A program made the position numbers and the translations under genes. Positions 26,009 through 33,698 of a stretch of 33,753 nt of DNA are shown here, piece by piece; the first letter of the stretch is position 1; each line of letters starts with the position of its first letter. The stretch comes from Betaproteobacteria bacterium. Its GTDB lineage: Bacteria; Pseudomonadota; Gammaproteobacteria; Burkholderiales; Thiobacteraceae. The notes beneath the pieces were generated by a model, which did no database searches, was not told where the DNA came from, and saw only the letters and a list, made by a program, of their open reading frames with translations. The stretch spans positions 1 through 33,753 of the forward strand of contig JANYAU010000091.1 of assembly GCA_025361165.1 (NCBI GenBank), read 5' to 3'.

Positions 26009-26431
26009 TTACGGTTTGATGTAAACGTAGCCTTCTCTCGCTTGCAACTTCGCTAATTCTGCTACACCGGACGGCACGATCTTGGCGCCCGGAATAACTG
26101 TTTTTGGATCGATCTTGCGCGACACCAAAGTATTGTTGCAGACGCGAAATTGCACACCCTTTGCCATCAGTTCCTCCTCCGCGATGTTGTAAGGGTTGCC
26201 GTTTTTGTCGGCAGCGCCATCCAGCAGAAAATCGACACCCTTACCATGCGCCACCACGATGATCTTGGCATCCGGGTCAGCACTCATCTGGTTTTTGATG
26301 TTATTCATCGCAAGCCCTGCGACGGTACTATCATTGATGTGATACACCGTTTTTGTTTCGGCCGCCATAACGCCCACGCTCATGCCAAAAAAAACCATGG
26401 CGCCTACGATCCATTTTGCGAATTTGGTCAT
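26009..26431 (-). CDS. DsrE-family protein, secreted form
   Basis: This 140-residue protein has a signal peptide (WIVGAMVFFGMSVGVMAA, cleavage near residue 24) and one DsrE/F-like domain from residue 27. Visible blocks are KTVYHINDSTVAGLAMNNIK, IIVVAHGKGVDFLLDGA, the single conserved cysteine Cys98 in FRVCNNTLVSRKID and the ending LQAREGYVYIKP. DsrE-like folds handle sulfur as persulfide carriers in some systems, but exported single-Cys members like this are of unknown function. AGGAGA precedes the ATG. It is the second gene of a tandem pair: about 102 of 114 residues match the upstream paralogue by eye, while the N-terminal targeting sequence is unrelated. The 37-base gap suggests one transcript ending at the bidirectional terminator. 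Confidence 0.88.
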   Translation of the reverse strand: MTKFAKWIVGAMVFFGMSVGVMAAETKTVYHINDSTVAGLAMNNIKNQMSADPDAKIIVVAHGKGVDFLLDGAADKNGNPYNIAEEELMAKGVQFRVCNNTLVSRKIDPKTVIPGAKIVPSGVAELAKLQAREGYVYIKP

Positions 26432-26468
26432 TGCTGTCTCCTTATTTTAGATAAATTATGAAAGCCGA

Positions 26469-26927
26469 TTACGGTTTAATATAAACATAACCTTCGCTGC
26501 TTTGGAGCTTAGCCAGCTCTGCCACACCGGAGGGCACAATCTTGGCGCCCGGCAGTACGGTCTTCGGGTCAATCTTGCGACTAACTAAGGTGTTGTTGCA
26601 GACACGAAAATCCACGCCCTTCGCCATCAACTCTTCGACTGCAATATTGTAGGGATTGCCGTTTTTATCCACTGCACCATCCAGCATAAAATCAACCCCT
26701 TTTCCATGCGCCACGACGGTAATCTTGCCAGTTGGATCCGCGCTGAGTTGGTTTTTAATGTTATTCATCGCCACCCCCGCTACGGTACTATCATTGATGT
26801 GATAGACCGTCTTAATCGGATCGGTTGATTTCGCGGAAGGGCCCTCTGTTGTCGTGGCACAGCCACCCATACCGATAAGACCCGCTAATACGCTCACGAA
26901 CGCGAGTCGTTTTATGCTTGCTAACAT
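26469..26927 (-). CDS. DsrE-family protein, predicted lipoprotein form
   Basis: This 152-residue paralogue of the preceding entry has a lipoprotein signal: MLASIKRLAFVSVLAGLIGM ending at GGC, with Cys23 as the likely lipidated residue. The residue at -3 is Met, so the lipobox is imperfect. A short linker (ATTTEGPSAKSTDPI) leads into the DsrE domain from residue 39, with the conserved cysteine at 110. The domain is almost identical to its neighbour, so the pair arose by recent tandem duplication with replacement or divergence of the export signal. AAAAGGAGA lies upstream of the ATG. Membrane anchoring versus a free periplasmic copy suggests two addresses for one activity, which is inference. 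Confidence 0.87.
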   Translation of the reverse strand: MLASIKRLAFVSVLAGLIGMGGCATTTEGPSAKSTDPIKTVYHINDSTVAGVAMNNIKNQLSADPTGKITVVAHGKGVDFMLDGAVDKNGNPYNIAVEELMAKGVDFRVCNNTLVSRKIDPKTVLPGAKIVPSGVAELAKLQSSEGYVYIKP

Positions 26928-26959
26928 TGTATTGTCTCCTTTTATTTTCTATGAATTAT

Positions 26960-26995
26960 TGTTTCGCCATTCTCTGATAAAGTAATCGCGAAACA
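26960..26995. promoter_or_regulatory. Inverted repeat upstream of the DsrE pair, possible operator
   Basis: TGTTTCGC (26960-26967) and GCGAAACA (26988-26995) are perfect 8-bp arms with a 20-base spacer. They lie 33-68 bases upstream of the lipoprotein start and in the shared divergent region with the acylphosphatase gene. A regulator-binding site is possible but unproven. Confidence 0.35.
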
Positions 26996-27088
26996 TTTTT
27001 TAACAATGAACAATTAGCGGCGCTTTGTAAATAGTCCAATGGTACTTGCCGCTAAGATTCGGCGCTGGTCTAGACTACAGAAACTCAA

Positions 27089-27364
27089 ATGAAAATCACC
27101 CAGCACCTATTGGCCTACGGCCGCGTCCAAGGCGTTTTTTTTCGCGAATCGATGTGCCACGAAGCCGCCAAGCTCAATGTCACGGGCTGGGTGCGCAACC
27201 GTCTGGATGGCGCGTTGGAGGCATTGCTTCAAGGCGAGGGGGAACAAGTTGAAGTGCTGATCGCTTGGGCACGCCGCGGACCGCAAGGAGCGTGCGTCGA
27301 GCGTTTAGAGATCAGTGAAGGCGAGGGCGAATATGCGGAATTTTCCCGATTGCCAAGCGCTTAA
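27089..27364 (+). CDS. acyP: Acylphosphatase
   Basis: This 91-residue enzyme would hydrolyse carboxyl-phosphate bonds. The signature GRVQGVFFRESM contains the phosphate-binding loop and catalytic Arg19, and GWVRNRLDG contains the catalytic Asn37. Length and fold pattern (beta-alpha-beta repeat, ending EYAEFSRLP) fit the family. There is no strong ribosome-binding site. Its stop codon overlaps the stop of the convergent cupin gene by four bases (TTAA), so the two transcripts would pair at their 3' ends. Confidence 0.94.
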   Translation: MKITQHLLAYGRVQGVFFRESMCHEAAKLNVTGWVRNRLDGALEALLQGEGEQVEVLIAWARRGPQGACVERLEISEGEGEYAEFSRLPSA

Positions 27365-27837
27365 ATAAAATGCGCTGTAAGCCGCGCCAAATAATCCGCT
27401 ACACCCGCTTCACCCTCTTGCGGCGCCCAAGCAGCACGTTCATCAACAGTAAGCGGCGCGTAGGGCCCGGCTTTCGCCTCGAAAAATACCGTGTCCGGCG
27501 CCAACGCCACTACGCTATGCAATGTTCCCGCAGGGATGTTAAGCGCTACCACTGCCCCGCCTGCGATCAATAGCGCGGTTTGGGTAACCCGCCCTATCTC
27601 ATCGAAAAACACGGCGCCCATTTTGCCGCGCACGATCACCATGGATTCGTCCTTATTGGGATCCAAATGGCGGTGCGGCGCAATGTAGGTATTGGGTTCG
27701 AGGGCATTCAACAAGCGGTGAGACAGATCAGTTTCGGTCGCATGGAAATTGAAATTTTTACGTTTGCGCGGTGCGTCTCTAGCCTGGGCTGAGATACTGT
27801 CGAGAAACGCGTGGTCGATGATTTGCGGGGTTTTCAT
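27361..27837 (-). CDS. WbuC-family cupin metalloprotein
   Basis: This 158-residue protein begins MKTPQIIDHAFLDSISAQAR. Cupin metal ligands are suggested by APHRHLDPNKDESMVIVRG (His55, His57, Glu64) and the later His in PAGTLHSVVAL. The pattern RKRKNFNFH near residue 30 and the C-terminal EAKAGPYAPLTVDERAAWAP are those of the WbuC cupin family, often found near polysaccharide genes but of unknown activity. ATG 27837 is chosen because the longer frame (to 27966) runs through the small RNA and its terminator upstream. No polysaccharide cluster is seen here. It converges with the acylphosphatase gene. Confidence 0.85.
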   Translation of the reverse strand: MKTPQIIDHAFLDSISAQARDAPRKRKNFNFHATETDLSHRLLNALEPNTYIAPHRHLDPNKDESMVIVRGKMGAVFFDEIGRVTQTALLIAGGAVVALNIPAGTLHSVVALAPDTVFFEAKAGPYAPLTVDERAAWAPQEGEAGVADYLARLTAHFI

Positions 27838-27871
27838 CCGGCCGAATATACTGCTTAGCCGAATTTTGGGC

Positions 27872-27900
27872 AAAAAAAAGCGCGGTTTAGCACCGCGCTT
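27872..27900 (-). terminator. Rho-independent terminator of the small RNA
   Basis: AAGCGCGGT / ACCGCGCTT perfect 9-bp stem (27878-27886 and 27892-27900) with a 5-base loop. On the minus strand it is followed by eight T. It also shields the cupin gene from readthrough of dnaE. Confidence 0.9.
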
Positions 27901-27966
27901 AAAATCCACCAAAGGAGGAGGATGGAGGAGACAACTCTGAACTGCTCGGAAGAGCAATCCAGACAT
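27872..27966 (-). ncRNA. Candidate small RNA with anti-Shine-Dalgarno centre
   Basis: On the minus strand a strong promoter (TTGCAC, 17 bases, GATAAT) would start an RNA of about 95 nucleotides near 27966. It has three parts. First, a 5' hairpin: TGCTC (27952-27956) pairs with GAGCA (27943-27947) around TTCC, with an outer TCTG/CAGA stem. Second, a pyrimidine-rich centre CTCCTCCATCCTCCTCC (27914-27930), followed by TTTGGTGGAT; ATCCTCC can fold on GGTGGAT and leave UCCUUU in a loop. Third, a perfect 9-bp terminator stem with eight U. The CCUCCUU motif equals the anti-Shine-Dalgarno end of 16S rRNA. It resembles, from memory, the betaproteobacterial toxic small RNA family in Rfam; I could not check this. 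Confidence 0.75.
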
Positions 27967-27970
27967 AAGT

Positions 27971-27999
27971 ATTATCTAATATTTTAATTCTCTGTGCAA
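27971..27999 (-). promoter_or_regulatory. Sigma-70 promoter of the small RNA
   Basis: Minus-strand TTGCAC (27994-27999), 17-base AT-rich spacer, GATAAT (27971-27976). The region just upstream, 28010-28090, is very AT-rich and could act as an UP element. It also holds a 9-bp inverted repeat, TTGAAATAA (28023-28031) and TTATTTCAA (28074-28082). Confidence 0.7.
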
Positions 28000-28125
28000 G
28001 CAATATTTGTAACGCTGTTGATTTGAAATAACGACTGCCCTGAAAAAAACTTTAAACAAAATTAAAATCATTTTTATTTCAATGCAGTAGGAAACAATTC
28101 GAGGGGAGACAGCAGACAAGGCCGG

Positions 28126-31100
28126 CTAAAACTGAATCGCCACGTTCTCGGTGGACAACCAACCGCGTAGTGAGCTGATGAGATTCTCATGCAATTGCAC
28201 CCGCCACGCCTCGCCCAGCGCCATTTCACAGCGCGCGTCACGGTTGTTATAACTCACCGTCACCAGACAACCGTTTGCCTCGCTGACCTGGCGGTAAGGC
28301 GCCAGCACTTCTTTCAATTTAGCGGCATTGGCCTGGCCGTTCATCATCAAGCGCATGCCCTTGGCGAATTTGGTACGCGCCCCGGATAGGTCGTACAAGG
28401 CATCGGCGGACACGCGCAGCCCGCCCGAATAATCGTCCTTACTCACCTTGCCTTCGATGATCAACAATTGGTCTTCTTGCAAGATCGCGCGATGGCGTTC
28501 GTATACTTCGTTGAAGACTGCGACTTCGATTTGCGCCTCGCCATCATCCAACGCCACGAAAGCCATTTTTCCGCGCCGCGTCATTTGCGTACGCAGCGCG
28601 TAGATAATGCCGGCGATCAGTTGTTTTTCCGGCTTGGGCACCAGCGTGGCCAGCCGCGTTTTGATAAAGCCGGCGATATCGGGGGCATACGCATCGAAGG
28701 GATGGCCGCTAAAATAGAAACCCAGGCTTTTCTTTTCAAACAGCAGCAATTCTTTTTCCGGCCAGCGTGCCACCTCGCTGAGTTGGTTGTCTTGCGCGCT
28801 CGCCTCTTCCAACACACCGAACAGGCTGGCTTGATTTACATTATTTGCGGCTTGTTCGGCGGCCTCCAGCGCGTGGCCGACCGAGGCCATGAGACTCGCG
28901 CGATGGTCGTTCACGGTATCGAAGGCACCGGCGCAGATTAGCGCCTCGATCACGCGCCGGTTGACGATGCGCTTATCGATGCGGCGGCAGAAATCGAACA
29001 AATCTTTGAACGGCCCATCCTGCTGGCGCGCATGCAATATCGAATTGATCGCCGCCTCGCCCGTGCCTTTGATCGCACCCAAGCCATAGCGGATTTGCTT
29101 CTCGTTCAAGGGCACAAAACGGTATTCGCTGTGATTGACATCCGGCGCCAACACGTCGAGTTTGTTTTCCAGACAATCGTCGTAAAGACTGAACACCTTG
29201 TCGGTATCGCCCTGATCCGCGGTCAGCGTGGCAGCCATGAATGCCGCCGGATAGTGCGCCTTCAAATACGCGGTCTGATACGCCACCAATGCATAGGCTG
29301 CGGAGTGCGACTTGTTGAAACCGTACTCGGCGAACTTCTCCATCAAATTGAACAAGTCGGTGGCAAGCTTCTGGTTCACGCCGCGTTCCACCGCGCCCTC
29401 GACGAAGATGGAACGGTGTGTCGCCATCTCTTCGGCTTTTTTCTTGCCCATCGCGCGCCGCAGCAAATCAGCGGAGCCCAGCGTATAGCCACCGAGTGTC
29501 TGCGCGATCTGCATCACCTGCTCTTGATACACGATCACGCCATAGGTCGGCTTAAGCACGGTTTCCAACTTCGGATGCATGTAATCGACGCGCGCCCGCC
29601 CATGCTTGCGGTTGATGAAGTCGTCCACCATGCCCGATTGCAGCGGGCCCGGACGGAACAGCGCCACCAAGGCGATGATGTCCTCGAAATTATCCGGCTG
29701 CAAGCGCCGGATCAAATCCTTCATGCCGCGCGATTCCAACTGGAACACGGCGGTGGTGTTGCAAGCCTTGAGCAGTTTGTAGGTAGCGGGATCGTCGAGC
29801 GGAATGCGCTCGATATTGAACTGGGTGTCGCCCTCACTGAGATTCAAGTCATGGACGAAACGCACCGCCCAGTCGATGATGGTCAGCGTGCGCAAACCCA
29901 AGAAGTCGAACTTCACCAAGCCCGCCAGCTCTACATCGTCTTTGTCGAATTGGCTCACCACCGATTCCGAGCCCTGCGCGCTGTACGTTGGACAGAAGTC
30001 GGTTATTTTCCCCGGCGCGATCAGCACGCCGCCGGCATGCATGCCGACATTGCGCGCCATGCCTTCGAGTTTCTCGCCGAGCGTCCACAGCTCGGCGACC
30101 TCTTCTTCTTTTTCGATACGTTCGACGATTTGCGGCTCTTGGATTTTCGCCTTCTCCAGCGTCATGCCAAGTTCGAAAGGAATCAACTTCGCCAATTGAT
30201 CGACGAAGTTGTAGGGCAAATCCAGTACCCGGCCCACATCGCGCACCACCGCCTTCGCCGCCATGGTGCCAAAGGTGACGATCTGCGACACCGAATCCGC
30301 GCCGTATTTCTTGCGCACATATTCGATCACGCGCTCACGCCCGTCTTGGCAAAAGTCCACGTCGAAGTCGGGCATGGACACCCGTTCCGGATTCAAGAAA
30401 CGTTCAAACAGCAAATCGTAGCGTAGCGGATCGAGGTCGGTAATGCCCAGGCAATAGGCGATCAGCGAGCCCGCACCGGAGCCGCGCCCCGGACCGACCG
30501 GCACATCGTTGTGCTTCGCCCAGTTAATAAAATCGGCGACGATCAAAAAGTAGCCGGAGAAACCCATTTGGATAATGGTCTTGGCCTCGAACAGCAAACG
30601 CGCTTCATATTCCGGCCGCTTCTGCTCGCGCACGATGAGGTCGGGGAATAACTGATCCAGCCGCAGCACCAAGCCCGCTTGCGCTTGCGCCAGCATGTAG
30701 TCGTCGAAGCTTTCCTGATTCGGCGTGGGAAATTGCGGCAGCTTGGGCTTGCCCAATTCCACCGTGAGATTGCAGCGCTTGGCGATCTCCACGCTATTGG
30801 TGAGCGCCTCCGGAATATCGGCGAACAGTTCGGCCATTTCGGCTTGGGTCTTGAAATACTGTTCTTCGGTGAAGGGATGCGGCCGGCGCGGATCGCCCAG
30901 CATATAGCCTTCGGCGATGCAAATTCGCGCCTCATGCGCCTTGAAGTCGCCGCGATCGAGAAATTGAATCGGGTGCGTCGCCACCACCGGCAAGCCCAAT
31001 TCGCTGGCTAAGCTTGTCGCTTGGCGCACATAAGACTCGGATTGTGGCGTGCCCGGCCGCTGCAACTCGACGTAGAAGCTGCCGGGAAACAAGGCCGCCC

Positions 31101-31575
31101 ACTCCTGCGCCAGCTCGCGCGCACGCTCCGTATTTTGCTGCGCCAGCACCTGGCCGATATCGCCCAGATGTGCCCCGGAAAGCGCGATCAAGCCCAGCGC
31201 GCCGGTGCCCATAAACCAGGATTTTTTCAACTCCGCGCGGCCACGGTGTTGATTCTCGCGATAAGCCCGCGAAAGCAATTCGCACAGCGTATGATAGCCT
31301 TCGCGATCGCGGCACAGGAGCAGCAAGCGTGACGCTTGATCGCGATTAATTTCATTGGTGATCCAAACATCACAGCCGATGATGGGTTTCACGCCCTGCT
31401 TGCGCGCGGATTGATAGAACTTCACCAGCGCGAAGGTATTGCCGAGATCGGTTAGCGCCAGCGCAGGCATAGCGTCCGCGTGTGCCCGTGCGACTGCATC
31501 GTCGATGCGCACAATGCCATCGACTATGGAGAATTCGGAATGCAGACGTAGATGGATAAAAGACGGGGCAGACAT
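28126..31575 (-). CDS. dnaE: DNA polymerase III alpha subunit
   Basis: DnaE is the replicative polymerase. The 1149-residue protein starts with the PHP domain (FIHLRLHSEFSIVDGIVRID), contains GPGRGSGAGSLIAYCLGITD and the catalytic palm aspartates in MPDFDVDFCQDGRERV (Asp403 and Asp405, close to E. coli 401/403). Fingers and clamp-binding regions follow (GYGFNKSHSAAYA-like EYGFNKSHSAAYALVAYQTA), then a C-terminal OB domain (IIYALRTQMTRRGKMAFVAL). Length is near the E. coli 1160. ATG 31575 is used because it gives the family start MSAPSFIHLRLHSEFS; the longer frame extends through the divergent trhP gene. The end lies 159 bases before the predicted small RNA start. Confidence 0.97.
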   Translation of the reverse strand: MSAPSFIHLRLHSEFSIVDGIVRIDDAVARAHADAMPALALTDLGNTFALVKFYQSARKQGVKPIIGCDVWITNEINRDQASRLLLLCRDREGYHTLCELLSRAYRENQHRGRAELKKSWFMGTGALGLIALSGAHLGDIGQVLAQQNTERARELAQEWAALFPGSFYVELQRPGTPQSESYVRQATSLASELGLPVVATHPIQFLDRGDFKAHEARICIAEGYMLGDPRRPHPFTEEQYFKTQAEMAELFADIPEALTNSVEIAKRCNLTVELGKPKLPQFPTPNQESFDDYMLAQAQAGLVLRLDQLFPDLIVREQKRPEYEARLLFEAKTIIQMGFSGYFLIVADFINWAKHNDVPVGPGRGSGAGSLIAYCLGITDLDPLRYDLLFERFLNPERVSMPDFDVDFCQDGRERVIEYVRKKYGADSVSQIVTFGTMAAKAVVRDVGRVLDLPYNFVDQLAKLIPFELGMTLEKAKIQEPQIVERIEKEEEVAELWTLGEKLEGMARNVGMHAGGVLIAPGKITDFCPTYSAQGSESVVSQFDKDDVELAGLVKFDFLGLRTLTIIDWAVRFVHDLNLSEGDTQFNIERIPLDDPATYKLLKACNTTAVFQLESRGMKDLIRRLQPDNFEDIIALVALFRPGPLQSGMVDDFINRKHGRARVDYMHPKLETVLKPTYGVIVYQEQVMQIAQTLGGYTLGSADLLRRAMGKKKAEEMATHRSIFVEGAVERGVNQKLATDLFNLMEKFAEYGFNKSHSAAYALVAYQTAYLKAHYPAAFMAATLTADQGDTDKVFSLYDDCLENKLDVLAPDVNHSEYRFVPLNEKQIRYGLGAIKGTGEAAINSILHARQQDGPFKDLFDFCRRIDKRIVNRRVIEALICAGAFDTVNDHRASLMASVGHALEAAEQAANNVNQASLFGVLEEASAQDNQLSEVARWPEKELLLFEKKSLGFYFSGHPFDAYAPDIAGFIKTRLATLVPKPEKQLIAGIIYALRTQMTRRGKMAFVALDDGEAQIEVAVFNEVYERHRAILQEDQLLIIEGKVSKDDYSGGLRVSADALYDLSGARTKFAKGMRLMMNGQANAAKLKEVLAPYRQVSEANGCLVTVSYNNRDARCEMALGEAWRVQLHENLISSLRGWLSTENVAIQF

Positions 31576-31641
31576 CGCGTATAATTTTACCCTGAATGAT
31601 CGCGCACGACGCGCTTGTCGGAAACCTATTTTCAAAAACCT

Positions 31642-32985
31642 ATGAAACCACCCGAACTCCTCTCTCCCGCCGGTACGCTGGAAAAAATGCGTTATGCGTA
31701 TGCCTATGGCGCAGATGCCGTGTATGCCGGCCAGCCGCGCTACTCCTTGCGCGCACGCAACAACGAATTTGGCCTGGAACAGATCGCCACTGGTATTACC
31801 GAAGCGCATGCACTCGGCAAAAAATTCTTCGTCGCCAGCAATTTGATGCCGCATAACGCTAAGGTCAAAACCTATCTGGGGGATATGGCGCAGGTGATCG
31901 CACTGCGCCCCGATGCCTTGATCATGGCCGACCCGGGGCTCATCTCCATGGTGCGCGAAGCCTGGCCGGAGCAAACCATTCATCTGTCGGTACAAGCCAA
32001 CACCGTGAATTTTGCGACGGTTAAATTTTGGCAAGCCTTGGGCCTCAAACGCATTATTCTGTCGCGCGAACTATCGCTGGATGAAATCGAAGAAATCCGC
32101 CAGCAATGCCCGGATATAGAATTGGAAGTGTTCGTGCATGGCGCGCTGTGCATCGCCTATTCCGGGCGCTGCTTGCTCTCCGGCTACTTCAACCACCGCG
32201 ACCCGAACCAGGGCACTTGCACCAATTCTTGCCGCTGGGATTACAAAGTACACGAGGCCGTGGACGACGAAAGCAGCGGCGTTCAAAAAATCGATTTCGA
32301 TTTCCGCGGCGCCATGGAAACCGGCGGCTTATCGGATTGCGGCAGTCAGCCGCGCCATCCGCTCGCGGATCAAGTTTATCTGGTAGAAGAAAGCCAACGC
32401 CCGGGCGAACTGATGCCGATCCTAGAAGACGAACACGGCACTTACATCATGAACTCCAAAGATTTGCGCGCCGTCGAACATGTGGCGCGGCTGGCGCAAA
32501 TCGGCGTCGATTCGCTCAAAATAGAAGGCCGCACCAAGTCGCTGTATTACGTTGCGCGCACCGCGCAAATCTATCGCCGCGCCATTGACGACGCCGTGGC
32601 CGGGCGCGCCTTCGATCCGAGTTTGCTGGGCGAACTGGAAAGCCTGGCCAATCGCGGCTACACCGACGGTTTTTACCAGCGCCATCACACCGCCGATCAG
32701 CAAAATTATTTACGCGGCCATTCGGAATCGAACCGCAGCCAGTACGTGGGCGATGTAGTGAGCTACGACGCAGCGACTGGCCTGGCGGAAGTGGTGGTTA
32801 AAAACCGCTTTCAGGTTGGCGATCGCTTGGAAATTGTGCATCCGCAAGGCAATCAAGTGTTGCTCTTAGAGCGCATGGAAAACATCGAGGGCGATAACGT
32901 CAGCACCGCGCCTGGATCGGGGCATCGCGTGCGCATCCCAGTGGACCGCAATCTTGAACGCGGGCTAGTCACGCGGTTTTTGTAG
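31642..32985 (+). CDS. trhP: Prephenate-dependent tRNA uridine hydroxylase (U32 peptidase family)
   Basis: This 447-residue protein aligns with E. coli YegQ/TrhP, which makes 5-hydroxyuridine at position 34 of tRNAs. The start MKPPELLSPAGTLEKMRYAY and the blocks GADAVYAGQPRYSLRARNNE, IHLSVQANTVNFATVKFWQ and VFVHGALCIAYSGRCLLSGY are nearly unchanged. The cysteines in GRCLLSGY...GTCTNSCRWDY probably bind an Fe-S cluster. EDEHGTYIMNSKDLRAVEHV and KIEGRTKSLYYVARTAQIYR complete the U32 core, and a beta-rich C-terminal domain follows. ATG 31642 matches the E. coli start; the TTG at 31615 would add nine residues. It is divergent from dnaE with 66 bases between start codons, including TATAAT at 31580-31585 on the plus strand. 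Confidence 0.94.
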   Translation: MKPPELLSPAGTLEKMRYAYAYGADAVYAGQPRYSLRARNNEFGLEQIATGITEAHALGKKFFVASNLMPHNAKVKTYLGDMAQVIALRPDALIMADPGLISMVREAWPEQTIHLSVQANTVNFATVKFWQALGLKRIILSRELSLDEIEEIRQQCPDIELEVFVHGALCIAYSGRCLLSGYFNHRDPNQGTCTNSCRWDYKVHEAVDDESSGVQKIDFDFRGAMETGGLSDCGSQPRHPLADQVYLVEESQRPGELMPILEDEHGTYIMNSKDLRAVEHVARLAQIGVDSLKIEGRTKSLYYVARTAQIYRRAIDDAVAGRAFDPSLLGELESLANRGYTDGFYQRHHTADQQNYLRGHSESNRSQYVGDVVSYDAATGLAEVVVKNRFQVGDRLEIVHPQGNQVLLLERMENIEGDNVSTAPGSGHRVRIPVDRNLERGLVTRFL

Positions 32986-33046
32986 CGCCGGATTCTCTAG
33001 CCCTGCGCTTTGGTTATTGATTTTTTCAAAATTCGTGACGTACCTA

Positions 33047-33161
33047 ACACGCTCACAAAATCCCTCCCAGCCTCCCTTTGTCAAAGGGAGGTGCACACTC
33101 CAAGCAGCGTGCCGAGGCATCCCCCTTTTCAAAAGGGGGGGCGGGGGGATTTGAAGCGTGT
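33047..33161. repeat. Interspersed inverted-repeat element (MITE-like)
   Basis: The outer ends ACACGCT (33047-33053) and AGCGTGT (33155-33161) are perfect inverted repeats, followed inward by AAATCCC-type sequences (33058 onward and 33143-33152). Inside are two hairpins: CCTCCCTTTG / CAAAGGGAGG (33071-33091) and CCCCCTTTT / AAAAGGGGG (33121-33139), each with a one-base loop. There is no coding capacity. It occupies most of the gap 32986-33332, where no credible gene is seen; the rest of the gap shows nothing clear. Confidence 0.75.
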
Positions 33162-33332
33162 CATGAGTTCAGCGCCTGATCAATGCGGCGGGACCACGGA
33201 GAACCCCAACTCAAACGAATACAATTGTGATAAGCGTTCTTGAGCGGGGCGATATGGCTTATTCACGAAGGCGATCCACGCCACGGCTACGACATTGCGG
33301 ATGGATATAAGATCGCCAAGGAAAACACCAAC

Positions 33333-33698
33333 ATGATCGAGATCGAATTTGCCAACACCTTCGCTCAAGAATGGATCGAGGCCTGGAACAGCCACGACCT
33401 GGAACGCATTCTTTCTCATTACGCGGATGATTTCGAAATGGCCTCGCCCGTGATCGTACAGCGCATGGGGGAACCGTCAGGCCAACTCAAAGGGAAAGCC
33501 GCGGTGCGGCCTTATTGGACCCGAGGCTTGGCAGCCGATCCCCCGCTTCGATTCGAATTGCTGCAAGTACTTACCGGCGTGGATTCGATTGCGCTCTATT
33601 ACCGCAACGCACGCGGCCAGTATTGCGCCGAAACGCTGACATTCAACCTAGACAGGAAAGTTGTGCGCGGATGCGCCCACTATGCAGCGGCGGAATAA
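33333..33698 (+). CDS. NTF2/SnoaL-like domain protein
   Basis: This 121-residue protein starts MIEIEFANTFAQEWIEAWNS and continues HDLERILSHYADDFEMASPV, the usual opening of a SnoaL-like (NTF2 fold) domain. Then come LKGKAAVRPYWTRGLAADPP and a set of strands (DSIALYYRNARGQYCAETLT). The cone-shaped fold commonly holds small hydrophobic ligands or acts as an isomerase, but the sequence does not define a substrate. ATG 33333 is preceded by AAGGA about ten bases upstream; the longer frame from 33240 uses a TTG and has no family match. There is no signal peptide. It stands alone behind the repeat element, near the end of the window. Confidence 0.85.
   Translation: MIEIEFANTFAQEWIEAWNSHDLERILSHYADDFEMASPVIVQRMGEPSGQLKGKAAVRPYWTRGLAADPPLRFELLQVLTGVDSIALYYRNARGQYCAETLTFNLDRKVVRGCAHYAAAE

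Noticed and set aside
29032-30426. 464-residue plus-strand reading frame inside dnaE
   Set aside because: It lies wholly antisense to dnaE, has His/Arg-rich composition typical of a shadow frame, and matches no family.
33010-33243. 77-residue reading frame over the interspersed repeat
   Set aside because: Most of it is translated repeat sequence (hairpins); no domain or ribosome-binding site.
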